Below are positions 1 through 8,941 of a stretch of DNA of 64,000 bases, piece by piece. The notes beneath the pieces are model-generated. The model made no database searches and was not told the origin of the DNA. It saw only the letters and a list, made by a program, of their open reading frames with translations. The DNA is taken from assembly GCA_900470285.1 (NCBI GenBank), contig UCAG01000002.1, forward strand, positions 62,001 to 126,000. Reading direction: 5' to 3'. This stretch comes from Hyphomicrobiales bacterium. GTDB taxonomy: Bacteria; Pseudomonadota; Alphaproteobacteria; Rhizobiales; Rhizobiaceae. Numbering within the stretch: the first letter of the stretch is position 1; each line of letters begins with the position of its first letter. A program made the position numbers and the translations under genes.

Positions 1-336
1 CTATATTAAGTCATTTTTCTGGCAATTCATGACAACAGATATTTTATACAGCGATTTTTTCAAAAAAATCTGCTTTTGTAAGATTATCCGCTGCACAAAC
101 AGGTCAAACGCCTGTGCAGTTTCATATTATGCCTTTGAAAATACACAGTTGTATATTCACCTTTTAAAAAGCGGTTAATATCCCCATATATTGGAAAAAT
201 GACTATTCTGAACACGGACAGGCCTGAGTAAACCAGATCAGACCTGCTCTTCTGACCTGTCTCTTTGAATAACGCACATTCGGTGCAACAACGCATTATA
301 CTTTCCGAATGTACACTGAACCGCCGGAGAACCACC
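1..336. other. intergenic region upstream of msrB
   Basis: I see no credible gene here. Positions 52-71 hold an A/T-only hairpin (GATTTTTT and AAAAAAATC) that could be the terminator of a gene left of the window. Just before msrB an 8-bp inverted repeat (ACATTCGG at 277-284, CCGAATGT at 305-312) flanks a possible -10 box TATACT at 297-302, so msrB probably has its own, possibly regulated, promoter. Confidence 0.5.
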
Positions 337-756
337 ATGTCTGAGAAAAACATGCCCCAACGCCCGCTTAAAGTTCAGAAAACAGATGCCGAATGGCGTG
401 AACAGCTCACACCGGAGCAATATAAGATCACGCGCCAGCACGGCACAGAACGTGCATTTTCCAGTCCTGATTTTGATCTAAAACTCCACGGCACTTATCA
501 CTGTATCTGCTGTGACCGCCTGCTCTATAATTCAGAAGATAAATTCAATTCAGGAACAGGCTGGCCGAGCTTCGTCCGTCCGGCAGAGCCGGAAGCTGTC
601 AATGCCTTTGAGGATCATTCCTATGGTATGAACCGTACAGAAATACGCTGCGCCGATTGTGATGCACATCTCGGCCATGTATTTCCTGACGGCCCTGCAC
701 CAACCGGACTGCGATTTTGCATGAATGGCACAGCATTATATTTTACTGAAGCCTGA
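337..756 (+). CDS. msrB: peptide-methionine (R)-S-oxide reductase MsrB
   Basis: Reduces methionine-R-sulfoxide in oxidised proteins, a cytosolic repair enzyme of oxidative stress. The product has about 139 residues, usual for stand-alone MsrB. It shows the GTGWPSF motif, two zinc CxxC pairs (CICC in the first third and CADC before AHLGHVF) and the catalytic cysteine in [11 protein letters not shown] near the C-terminus. I chose ATG 337 because a GGAGA ribosome-binding site lies just upstream and homology begins there; the frame stays open upstream but without a good start. An oligopeptidase B gene follows 47 bp downstream on the same strand and may be co-transcribed. Confidence 0.95.
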   Translation: MSEKNMPQRPLKVQKTDAEWREQLTPEQYKITRQHGTERAFSSPDFDLKLHGTYHCICCDRLLYNSEDKFNSGTGWPSFVRPAEPEAVNAFEDHSYGMNRTEIRCADCDAHLGHVFPDGPAPTGLRFCMNGTALYFTEA

Positions 757-803
757 CAGCCTCAGGTTTTGCATCTTATTTTGGCAACAATACCGGAAAC
801 AGT

Positions 804-2900
804 ATGAACCAACATTCATTCCCTAAGCACAACGCCCCAGCAACTGAGAAGAAGGCGTTCAGCGACACGCGCCACGGTATTGTCCGCCAAGATGAATATC
901 ATTGGCTGCGCGCTGCCAACTGGCAGGATGTTCTGCGTGATCCTTCTCTGCTGGATGCACAAATCCGTTCACATCTTGAAGCTGAAAACACCTATCAGTC
1001 AGCTTTAATGGCAGATACGCAAGATCTGCAGAAACAACTGTTCTCGGAAATGAAGGGGCGCATCAAGGAAGATGATTCCAGTGTGCCGGTCAAAGACGGT
1101 GCCTATGCGTATGGTATCTCCTATGTCACCGGCGGCCAGCACCCGCAATATTTCAGAACCCCGCGGGATGGCGGCGATAAAACCATTCTGATTGACGGCG
1201 ACAAGGAAGCCGCATCCCTTGCTTATTTCAGCCTTGGCGGACTGGACTATTCGCCTGACCATAAAGCATTGGCATGGTCAGCGGACACTAAAGGCTCCGA
1301 ATTTTATGACATTAAGATCCGCGATCTCTCCACACTGGAAGACAATGCGGATCTGCTGACATCAACAGCAGGCGGAACTGTATGGGATGCAGCAAGTCAA
1401 GGTGTTTTCTATGTGCAGATGGATGATAATCATCGCCCTGCCAAATTATTCTATCACCTTACCGGCACGCAACAGGATCAGGATACGCTGATCTATGAAG
1501 AAAAAGACGCCGGTTTTTTCATGAATGTTTCCGGCAGCTCACTGAATGATTTTGTTTTCATCAATATCCAGGATCATGAAACCTCTGAAGTCTGGCTGAT
1601 ACCGGCCAATGATCCGCAGGCAAAGCCACAGCTCGTGGCAGCGCGCGAAACCGGTATTGAATACAGCCTCACAGAAGGCGGAGACGTTTTCTATATTCTC
1701 ACCAATATTGACGGTGCGAAGGACTTCAAGATTATGTCCGCACCGGTCAGCGCCCCGCAAAAACAAAACTGGACGGAAGTCGTTGCCGAGAAATCAGGCA
1801 CGATTATTCTGGATGTTGGAGCGTATAAAGATCATCTGGTCTGGCTGGAGCGTAATAATGGCCTGCCGCGCATTGTTATCCGTGAACGGATCAGCGGAGA
1901 AGAACATGCCATTGCTTTTGACGAGGAAGCCTATTCGCTTGGTTTGCATGGCAGCGCTGAATATGACACGGATGTAATTCGTTTTTCCTATTCATCCATG
2001 ACCACACCAAACCAGCTCTTTGACTATAATATGGTCACACGCGAACGCGTACTGCTGAAAACGCAGGAAGTGCCAAGTGGCCATGTGATTGAAAATTATG
2101 TCACCCGCAGGCTCCTTGCACCGGCGGCAGATGGTGAACTGGTGCCGGTTTCCATTCTCGCCCATAAGGACACACCGCTGGACGGCTCGGCTCCATGTCT
2201 GCTCTATGGCTATGGCGCTTATGGCAGCTCCATTCCGGCAAGTTTTTCGACCACACGCCTCTCTCTGGTTGACCGTGGTTTTATCTATGCCATTGCCCAT
2301 ATTCGCGGCGGCAAAGATAAAGGCTTTGCCTGGTATGAGAATGGCAAGCGGGAGCATAAGGTCAATACATTCACTGACTTCATCGCCGCAGCAAAACATC
2401 TGGTGGCAGAGAATTTCACCCGTCATGACCGGATTATCGCCCATGGCGGTTCGGCAGGCGGTATGCTGATGGGCGCTATCACCAATATGGCACCGGAAGC
2501 CTTTGGCGGGATTATTGCCGATGTGCCGTTTGTGGATGTGCTGAATACTATGCTGGATGACAGCCTGCCACTGACCCCGCCGGAATGGCCGGAATGGGGC
2601 AATCCGATTGCATCGGAAACGGATTACCGCACCATTGCCGCCTATTCCCCTTATGATAATGTTTCCGCGCAGAATTATCCGCCGATACTGGCAACAGCAG
2701 GCCTGACAGACCCGCGTGTTACCTATTGGGAAGCGGCAAAATGGGTTGCTAAACTGCGCGATCAGTCCACCAGCGGTAATCCTGTGCTTTTCAAAATCAA
2801 TATGGAAGCAGGCCACGGTGGTGTTTCAGGGCGTTTCTCGCAGCTGGAAGAAGTCGCCTATAATTATGCTTTCGCGCTTAAGGTTGCAGACAGACTGTAA
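804..2900 (+). CDS. ptrB: oligopeptidase B, S9A family serine peptidase
   Basis: Cytosolic prolyl-oligopeptidase-fold peptidase that cleaves short peptides after Arg or Lys. The 698-residue length is normal. The N-terminal half is the beta-propeller domain (about residues 80-420) and the C-terminal alpha/beta-hydrolase begins with LLYGYGAYG. The catalytic triad is visible: Ser550 in GGSAGG, Asp636 in TAGLTDPRV and His671 in EAGHGG. Substrate class is inferred from oligopeptidase B signatures; a general prolyl oligopeptidase is less likely. It may form a short operon with msrB. Confidence 0.92.
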   Translation: MNQHSFPKHNAPATEKKAFSDTRHGIVRQDEYHWLRAANWQDVLRDPSLLDAQIRSHLEAENTYQSALMADTQDLQKQLFSEMKGRIKEDDSSVPVKDGAYAYGISYVTGGQHPQYFRTPRDGGDKTILIDGDKEAASLAYFSLGGLDYSPDHKALAWSADTKGSEFYDIKIRDLSTLEDNADLLTSTAGGTVWDAASQGVFYVQMDDNHRPAKLFYHLTGTQQDQDTLIYEEKDAGFFMNVSGSSLNDFVFINIQDHETSEVWLIPANDPQAKPQLVAARETGIEYSLTEGGDVFYILTNIDGAKDFKIMSAPVSAPQKQNWTEVVAEKSGTIILDVGAYKDHLVWLERNNGLPRIVIRERISGEEHAIAFDEEAYSLGLHGSAEYDTDVIRFSYSSMTTPNQLFDYNMVTRERVLLKTQEVPSGHVIENYVTRRLLAPAADGELVPVSILAHKDTPLDGSAPCLLYGYGAYGSSIPASFSTTRLSLVDRGFIYAIAHIRGGKDKGFAWYENGKREHKVNTFTDFIAAAKHLVAENFTRHDRIIAHGGSAGGMLMGAITNMAPEAFGGIIADVPFVDVLNTMLDDSLPLTPPEWPEWGNPIASETDYRTIAAYSPYDNVSAQNYPPILATAGLTDPRVTYWEAAKWVAKLRDQSTSGNPVLFKINMEAGHGGVSGRFSQLEEVAYNYAFALKVADRL

Positions 2901-2979
2901 CAAGCGCATAAAGATATGAACCGGCAGAGCAGAATTTTCTGCTCTGCCATGCCTTCCGAAAACAGGAAAGGATTAAGCC

Positions 2980-3333
2980 ATGCCATTCATGTCTCTGAAT
3001 TTCCTCAGCAAAAGCGGGCTACGGCTTTGCGTGTCCGCTTTTAGCATTCTGGCTCTGTCCACCATCTCAACACCGCAGGCAGAAGCCGCGGTTCGTAAAA
3101 ATGTCAGCGAATATGCAGGGCAGCGCTGCAATCCGCCTCCGCGTGGCAGCGGCGTTATTGTCGGCATTTTTCAGGGGCTTGGCGAAAGCGCTTTTGTCAG
3201 CAGCGACTATCCGGAAGTGATCAGCCGCTATCGCTGTTTTCCCTCGCTGGAAGAATGCAAAGGCTGGCTTTACACAATGCAAAGTCTCTATAGCGCAGGC
3301 CTGCCCCGCGCAGCCAAATGCCTGAAACGCTGA
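2980..3333 (+). CDS. small secreted protein of unknown function
   Basis: Encodes 117 residues with an N-terminal signal peptide (basic start, hydrophobic core at about 15-32, cleavage near AEA at 34-36), so it is probably periplasmic. The mature part has four cysteines (in RCNPPP, RCFP, EECKGW and AKCLKR), suggesting two disulfides. A GGAAAGGA ribosome-binding site precedes ATG 2980. I do not recognise the family; similar short Cys-containing secreted proteins are common in Brucellaceae. It lies 79 bp after oligopeptidase B and may be transcribed alone. Confidence 0.75.
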   Translation: MPFMSLNFLSKSGLRLCVSAFSILALSTISTPQAEAAVRKNVSEYAGQRCNPPPRGSGVIVGIFQGLGESAFVSSDYPEVISRYRCFPSLEECKGWLYTMQSLYSAGLPRAAKCLKR

Positions 3334-3527
3334 AAACCGCGCTATATACACTGTGTTTACTGTGATGAAACAAAGCGGAATCTGCTGAAAACCCTTTAAA
3401 TCCCGCTTTTTAGCCGCGACCGGTTACTTTGCCGTAACTTGCGGATTTTTACATGCCTTCTTGTCAGCGGCGCTTAGCTCCTTAATTTCCGTAACACCGA
3501 TATCATCCCTCCGGTGAAGGAAAGACC

Positions 3528-4442
3528 ATGACATTCTTAAAAACAGCTACACAATTTCTGACCTCAGCGGCTGTTGCCGCGACACTTGCAGCCTCCGCCC
3601 TCTCCGTATCCTCTGCCCATGCGCAGGAAAATAAAGCACTGAACTGGCATTTTTTTCAGGCAGATGAAAATGGCTTTCTCCGCACACCCGTTCTGCTGAC
3701 CGGCGAAAAAGAAGCGGTTCTGCTAGATGGCGGCTTCACACTTTCAGACGGCAAAGCTCTCGCAGAGAAAATCAAGGAAAGCGGCAAAACACTGACAACA
3801 ATCTATGTGAGCCAGAGCGATCCTGATTATTATTTCAGCCTCGGCCCAGTCAAAACCGCGTTTCCCGATGCAAAAGTGATTGCAGCACCGGCGACGGTTG
3901 AAGCCATTAAAGGCAATGTGGAAGGTAAACTGAAAGTCTGGGGTCCGCAGCTGAAAGAAAACGGCCCGCAGACGCTGGCTGATGTGGTGATGCCTGAGGC
4001 TTCAGACGTCAAAGAGCTGGATCTGGAAGGTAAAAAAATCGAGATCATTGATGCGGAGAATATGCCGAACCGCCGTTATCTCTGGGTACCTTCTCTGAAG
4101 GCTGTTTTCGGCGGCGTTCTGGTCACTGCCGGTGAACATGTATGGCTTGCTGATACACCAAAAGCAGAACAGCGTCAGGCATGGATCAAAACCCTTGATG
4201 CCATTGCGGCACGCAATCCTGAAATTGTCGTACCTGCCCATATGGCCGCCGGTTCAAAAACCGATATTTCTGCGGTTACCTTCACCAAAGACTATCTGGT
4301 GGCTTTTGAGGAAGAACAGGCCAAAGCCAAAAACAGTGAAGAGCTGATTGCAGCTATGAAAAAACGCTATCCTGATCTGGGTGGCATATCCAGCCTTGAG
4401 CTAGGTGCCAAAGTCATTAAGGGCGAAATGGAGTGGGAATAA
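3528..4442 (+). CDS. secreted metallo-beta-lactamase-fold protein with non-canonical metal motif
   Basis: 304 residues with a clear signal peptide (hydrophobic segment about 10-30, cleavage after SAHA), so a periplasmic protein. The MBL-fold landmarks are present: an early LLDGG strand, a central motif region and a late VPAH. However, the first metal motif, normally HxHxDH, reads QSDPDY, so three of its four ligands are absent. Later histidines remain (GEHVW, PAHMA). Either it binds one metal in an unusual way or it is a non-hydrolytic member. I recall MBL relatives with a DPDYYF variant, so this may be a conserved subfamily. Transcribed alone; it ends at a bidirectional terminator. Confidence 0.8.
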   Translation: MTFLKTATQFLTSAAVAATLAASALSVSSAHAQENKALNWHFFQADENGFLRTPVLLTGEKEAVLLDGGFTLSDGKALAEKIKESGKTLTTIYVSQSDPDYYFSLGPVKTAFPDAKVIAAPATVEAIKGNVEGKLKVWGPQLKENGPQTLADVVMPEASDVKELDLEGKKIEIIDAENMPNRRYLWVPSLKAVFGGVLVTAGEHVWLADTPKAEQRQAWIKTLDAIAARNPEIVVPAHMAAGSKTDISAVTFTKDYLVAFEEEQAKAKNSEELIAAMKKRYPDLGGISSLELGAKVIKGEMEWE

Positions 4443-4465
4443 TCCGTCGCCCATCTCTGAAATAT

Positions 4466-4494
4466 AAAAGCACCGGAAATTCCGGTGCTTTTCT
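4466..4494. terminator. bidirectional terminator
   Basis: Near-perfect inverted repeat, AAAGCACCGGAA and TTCCGGTGCTTT around a one-base centre, with T-rich sequence on both sides. It sits between the convergent MBL-fold gene (ends 4442) and the acetamidase gene (ends 4519). Confidence 0.9.
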
Positions 4495-4518
4495 TTTAAA
4501 CCATTCTGCAGGAGCAGA

Positions 4519-5847
4519 TCAGCCAAGATCATAGAGTGAGCGGGCAAAACCGGCCAACCCCTTCTCTTCCAGCTTTTTCAGCGACATACGGAATGTAACG
4601 CGCACAATCCCCGGATGACGGCCGATTTCGATCGCACCAAGCATTGTTGCACGGTTCATAATTTCAGGAACCGTAACATCAAAAAGATCCGCCGCACGTT
4701 TCAGGCCGTTCTCTGTCGCTTCATTCAGCGTAGCCCCGCTGCCGATCACGGTAATCGGCGCATCCCGCTCTATTGCTGTTACGCCATTGGTCTTGCCCAG
4801 CGCCTCGGCACGCTGCCGCTCAATGGCATTTAAAGGACGAGCCAGATAAGGCACATCCTCAGCCACAGGAAACAGCAGCGGCCCGTCAATCGCCAGTCCT
4901 TTGATAACATGCACCTCGAGTGTGACCACGCCGGCGACATCGCAGGTATGACCGGCAATTTCCCCGTCACCCTGCAATGCATGCATATCGCCCAGATAGA
5001 CACCGCCGCCCGGCACTTTCACCGGACAAATCAGTATCGCCCCTTGTCGTACAGAATTGACATCAAGATGGCCGTCAGTTTTGTTGCGCGCCAATTCATC
5101 CGGTGTCAGTGCATATTTATGCGGCGCATTGAGCAAAAACGAACCGAAATCACCGGCATTATGGGAATCAGGCATCGCTTTTGAAGGTGTTGTTCCCAAC
5201 TGCCCGAGGAAAGGCCGCAGACGTGTGGCAACTCCGACCAGATCAGCGGGAGCAAAAGTCATAACCGGATTTTGAATGGATGTATCCGGCAGCGCCATAA
5301 TCTTTGCGGCATCCGGTGCCATGGCTTCGGCTCTGGCTTTTCCGACAGTTACACCAATGCTGCGCTCGTCATCAAAGACAATTGTATAACCGTTTTCAAT
5401 CTTAAACGGCGTGGCATCGGCTCCGCATTTGTCACAACGGATAGCGCTCTGACCGATGCCTTCAATATGGGTGTCTGGCCATTCCGTGCCGCATTCCGCA
5501 CAAACAGCAGCGCAGAACGGATCACCATTATTACGGCCCGTCACCACACTGTCCGAACCGGAAGCCGTAGCACCAGATGTTACAACAAGTGAGCGGATGC
5601 GAATGGCAATAGCATCACCGATTTCAGCACCTTCAACAGCTACGGGCCGCGTTACCTCATGACCGCCGCGAATGGCGGGCGTAATCATAGGCCCCCAGCA
5701 ACCGGGTGCGGTATTGGCGATAATTGTACCGCCATCAGCTACAGGCCCGAGCATAGCGCGCTCAGGGTCAAGAATACCATCGGTTAGTTCGGTTACATAG
5801 ACTGTGCGACAGGCAGTGCTTTTCTGCCGGCTTTTATCATTTTGCAT
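4519..5847 (-). CDS. acetamidase/formamidase family protein with zinc-ribbon insert
   Basis: Amide hydrolase of the FmdA/AmdA family, which releases ammonia from formamide or acetamide. The 442-residue protein carries family signatures such as GCWGPMITPA, the DVNSVRQGAI region and GDMHALQGDGEIAGH. An additional Cys4 segment, CAEC and CDKC about 20 residues apart (near residues 118-140), looks like a small zinc ribbon. A GGAGG lies upstream of ATG 5847. The gene stands alone with no urea or amide transporter beside it, so the substrate cannot be stated. Confidence 0.88.
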   Translation of the reverse strand: MQNDKSRQKSTACRTVYVTELTDGILDPERAMLGPVADGGTIIANTAPGCWGPMITPAIRGGHEVTRPVAVEGAEIGDAIAIRIRSLVVTSGATASGSDSVVTGRNNGDPFCAAVCAECGTEWPDTHIEGIGQSAIRCDKCGADATPFKIENGYTIVFDDERSIGVTVGKARAEAMAPDAAKIMALPDTSIQNPVMTFAPADLVGVATRLRPFLGQLGTTPSKAMPDSHNAGDFGSFLLNAPHKYALTPDELARNKTDGHLDVNSVRQGAILICPVKVPGGGVYLGDMHALQGDGEIAGHTCDVAGVVTLEVHVIKGLAIDGPLLFPVAEDVPYLARPLNAIERQRAEALGKTNGVTAIERDAPITVIGSGATLNEATENGLKRAADLFDVTVPEIMNRATMLGAIEIGRHPGIVRVTFRMSLKKLEEKGLAGFARSLYDLG

Positions 5848-6019
5848 TCCTGCATCCTCCAGAAACGATGCGCTGTTCAGGCGAACAGACAGGCTTCACA
5901 CTCTTCCGGATGCGGCAATTCCTTCTGCCCGACAGAAATATGCCGACCGGCACGATCATGCTAATGGACAATAACCAGTTTAAGTAATGACAAAGCCGTG
6001 AGGCAGAAACACGGTTAAC

Positions 6020-6958
6020 CTATTGAGAAACATAACCATCTTTATGGGCAGGAATGGCTTTGAGATAAGCGGCAATTGCCTCGCGGTCAGAAGCCTGAAG
6101 CTTTGAAGTATTGGCGATCACATCGGTCATTGAACCTCCCATCGAGTCAAAATCCGGTGTAAATCCGCTTTCCAGACCATAAGCAATGTCACCAGCGCTC
6201 CAGCCGGAAATGCCGCCCTCACCGCCTGTGATATTCGGCACGACACCGCGCTTTCCCTGACTGTCAGTTTCTGCCGAAACCGCACCGGCCAGCCATTGCG
6301 CTGTATCAGAACCACCAAATGCATTACGCGGCGTATGGCATTCGCCGCAATGCCCCATGGCTTCTACAAGATATTGCCCACGTTGCAGCTGCGCATCCGG
6401 ATTATTCAACTGAACGGCAGGCGCATCATTCAGATAAAGCATTTTCCAGAGGCCAAGCCCGCGGCGCACATTGAACGGAAAGCCAAGCTCATGCGGTTTC
6501 GATGCTTCATCAGAAGCTGGCAGAGTTTTCATGAAGGCATAAAGATCCGCCACATCCTGCAATTTCATGCGGGTATAGGATGTATACGGAAAGGACGGGT
6601 AAAGGTGCTCTCCGTTGCGCCCTGTACCTTCCAGCATAGCATCGGCAAACTCAGCCAATGTCCAGTCTTTGATACCGGCGGCAGATGGTGAAATATTCGG
6701 TGCAATAAAAGTCCCGAAATCAGTTTTCAGTTCATGACCGCCGGATAAAACCAGCTTGGCATCACCGGTTGCCCCCGGAGCCGCATGACATGAAGCACAG
6801 CCGCCTGCATAGAAAACCTGTTCGCCGTTTTTGACATCCCCTGCTGCCAGCTTGTCCAGCGCGGCGCGGTCAACATGCACAGGCTGCGTCAGAAACCAGA
6901 AAACACCGGCACCGGTAACAGCACAAAGCAAAGCAGCGGATATCAATTTACGTTTCAT
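6020..6958 (-). CDS. diheme cytochrome c, membrane-anchored or periplasmic
   Basis: 312 residues with an N-terminal hydrophobic segment (about 5-24) serving as signal or anchor. Two c-type heme sites are present: CASCH at 54-58 and CGECH at 204-208, giving two cytochrome c domains. This resembles the electron-transfer subunits of periplasmic dehydrogenases (alcohol or aldehyde), but no such dehydrogenase is adjacent. The neighbouring upstream gene on the same strand encodes a cytochrome c', with a hairpin between them. Partner unknown. Confidence 0.88.
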   Translation of the reverse strand: MKRKLISAALLCAVTGAGVFWFLTQPVHVDRAALDKLAAGDVKNGEQVFYAGGCASCHAAPGATGDAKLVLSGGHELKTDFGTFIAPNISPSAAGIKDWTLAEFADAMLEGTGRNGEHLYPSFPYTSYTRMKLQDVADLYAFMKTLPASDEASKPHELGFPFNVRRGLGLWKMLYLNDAPAVQLNNPDAQLQRGQYLVEAMGHCGECHTPRNAFGGSDTAQWLAGAVSAETDSQGKRGVVPNITGGEGGISGWSAGDIAYGLESGFTPDFDSMGGSMTDVIANTSKLQASDREAIAAYLKAIPAHKDGYVSQ

Positions 6959-7059
6959 ATCAAATTTTTACCCTGTTATAGCGCAAGGAATAATCTGCGC
7001 AGCGCCTGTAACATTTCCAATATGATTTCAGACTGAAAACATTGATCGCTTTAAGTGAA

Positions 7060-7091
7060 CATGCATCCCGAAACAATTTTCGGGATGCATG
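7060..7091 (-). terminator. hairpin downstream of cytochrome c'
   Basis: Perfect 14-bp inverted repeat (CATGCATCCCGAAA and its complement, 4-nt loop), 15 nt after the cytochrome c' stop codon. There is no strong U-tract, so it may be a stabiliser or a weak terminator between the two cytochrome genes. Confidence 0.65.
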
Positions 7092-7105
7092 TCAGGCTAA
7101 GCCTG

Positions 7106-7540
7106 TTATTTTTTGATGCGGTAAGCCTGATGGCATGTCCCGCAGCTTGCGCCGACATCTTTCATGCTAACACGGAGCGCATCAACATCCTGCGGCTTGG
7201 CATCCGCAGCGGCTGCAGTCGCTGTGCGGAATTTCTCAATTTCAACTTTAAAACCGGCTTCATCTTCCCAGATCTTAGGTGCAGCAGCAGTATCACCGCT
7301 TTCCGATCCCTTCGGGAACAGCTTTTCAGCATCCATCTTAATGGCATCTGCTTTCAACTGCTCAAGCGCGGCCTGAACGGCTTCCGCTTCAAACGGCTTG
7401 TCGCCTTTCATAATTGGTCCCAGCACACCCATTGAGCGGCCAACATCTTTCATCAACGCCTGACGGTCAGTCACAGGTGACGCTGAAGCCGCAGTTGTCA
7501 TCATGAATAAAGCAGAAAAAATTGCCAAAGATTTTTGCAT
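7106..7540 (-). CDS. cytochrome c' (c-556 type)
   Basis: 144-residue periplasmic cytochrome of the class II four-helix-bundle type. It has a signal peptide (about 1-20, cleavage at ASA) and a single C-terminal heme site CGTCH at 133-137 followed by QAYRIKK, the classical layout of c'/c-556. The family is linked to nitric oxide binding or electron transfer; which applies here cannot be told. It is transcribed in the same direction as the diheme cytochrome gene downstream. Confidence 0.9.
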   Translation of the reverse strand: MQKSLAIFSALFMMTTAASASPVTDRQALMKDVGRSMGVLGPIMKGDKPFEAEAVQAALEQLKADAIKMDAEKLFPKGSESGDTAAAPKIWEDEAGFKVEIEKFRTATAAAADAKPQDVDALRVSMKDVGASCGTCHQAYRIKK

Positions 7541-7677
7541 GAACAGCGTCCTTTAATCGCAAATATGAGCTTTTTGAATATTGCCAGCACAACACTCAAT
7601 TTAGAATGATTATAGTAATGCGATTTAGAATATCTATAAAAACGTCAGTTCATCAGATTAATTTTTTGTAACAATAA

Positions 7678-7701
7678 AAAAGCCTCCCGAAGGAGGCTTT
7701 T
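7678..7701 (-). terminator. sodB terminator
   Basis: Stem AAAAGCCTCC and GGAGGCTTTT with a CGAA tetraloop; on the minus strand it is followed by a T-rich run. It lies 16 nt after the sodB stop. Confidence 0.88.
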
Positions 7702-7716
7702 CATCAGGCCGAATTA

Positions 7717-8313
7717 TTAAGCTTTTTCGTAAAGCTCAAGCACATAATCCCAGTTGATCATGCTGTCGACAAAAGCTTCCAGATATTTCGGACGCGCATT
7801 GCGGTAGTCGATGTAGTAGGAATGTTCCCATACGTCGACGCCAAGAATTGGTGTCGCGCCGTGTACCAGCGGGTTTTCGCCGTTTGGTGTTTTGGAAATT
7901 TCCAGCTTACCGTCTTTAACCGACAACCATGCCCAGCCCGAACCGAACTGACCGGCGCCGGCAGCGATGAAATCTTCACGGAACTTGTCGTAACCGCCGA
8001 GATCGGATTTGATTGCAGCTTCCAGCTTAGCAGGCAGCTTGTTGCCGCCGCCGTTTTTCTTCATCCATTTCCAGAAGTGGATATGGTTGTAATGCTGGCC
8101 GGCATTGTTGAAGAGCGCCTGATTTTTGCCGTAGCTTTCTTTAACGACGTCTTCAAGGCTCTTGCCTTCCAGACCCGAACCTTCAAGCAGTTTGTTGCCG
8201 TTGGTTACATAGGCCTGATGATGCTTGTCATGGTGAAACTCGAGAGTTTCACGGGACATGTAAGGGGTAAGCGCATCATAGTCATAAGGCAGAGCAGGCA
8301 ATTCAAAAGCCAT
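7717..8313 (-). CDS. sodB: superoxide dismutase, Fe/Mn family (probably Fe)
   Basis: Converts superoxide to oxygen and hydrogen peroxide in the cytosol. At 198 residues it has the typical length. Metal ligands are visible in HHDKHHQAYV, NHIHFW and DVWEHSYYIDY. The Gln in FNNAGQHYNH is at the position typical of iron enzymes, so Fe is the likelier metal; a cambialistic enzyme is not excluded. A GAGGAG site precedes the start. It is a single-gene unit with its own terminator. Confidence 0.95.
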   Translation of the reverse strand: MAFELPALPYDYDALTPYMSRETLEFHHDKHHQAYVTNGNKLLEGSGLEGKSLEDVVKESYGKNQALFNNAGQHYNHIHFWKWMKKNGGGNKLPAKLEAAIKSDLGGYDKFREDFIAAGAGQFGSGWAWLSVKDGKLEISKTPNGENPLVHGATPILGVDVWEHSYYIDYRNARPKYLEAFVDSMINWDYVLELYEKA

Positions 8314-8941
8314 GGTGTTTCTCCTCTTGGTGTGGGCGGCTTCAAGTTTCCGCCACCCAAATTCTTCATGCCTGTATTACATAGGCCGACACAGGCACGC
8401 GGGCAATGCAGAGAACGCCGGTTCTGTGAAAAATCACGGAAATTTTAAGTTATTATCACATGAGACTGTGGGTAATCGCTCAGTCAAAGCTGCAATAAAA
8501 CCAAACGATTACATGAAAACCGTTTTTTATCACAACGGCAGCAGCTCAAGAACACATCTTTGAATGTTGCTGCACTGTATAATTCATGATCCCCATAGTA
8601 ATAACATAACACTTCCTGTTGCAAGACAGCAACAGATATATAAGCATGTGTGTAATCTTAAAAATTCATAAGTTCTTAGCCATATTGTGGCAATTTTTGA
8701 CCAGCTTTATGAAGGAATGCTCTGCCGGAATCCTCACCATATTTTCACACAGCGTAATTCTCAGGCAGATCCACCTTTCCGGCCGTCAGGCCATTATACC
8801 GTTCCGTTTGCTGCCCTTTGCGACACGGATTGAACTGCTCTGTCGGGTCGTGCCTGAATATGTGCTCTCGCGGATTTAACCGCTGTATGTATCAGGTACA
8901 CACTCATAATTTAAAAACGTTCTGAAAAGACTGGTTTAAAT
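8314..8941. other. long intergenic region between sodB and the L,D-transpeptidase gene
   Basis: About 630 bp between divergent genes. The only open frame of some length (8619-8879, plus) has neither a good ribosome-binding site nor a protein-like composition, so I do not call it. The stretch should hold the promoters of sodB and of the transpeptidase gene; I see no recognisable operator or RNA. Confidence 0.5.

Noticed and set aside
8619-8879. 86-codon open frame between sodB and the L,D-transpeptidase gene
   Set aside because: No ribosome-binding site and no protein-like organisation; left as intergenic.
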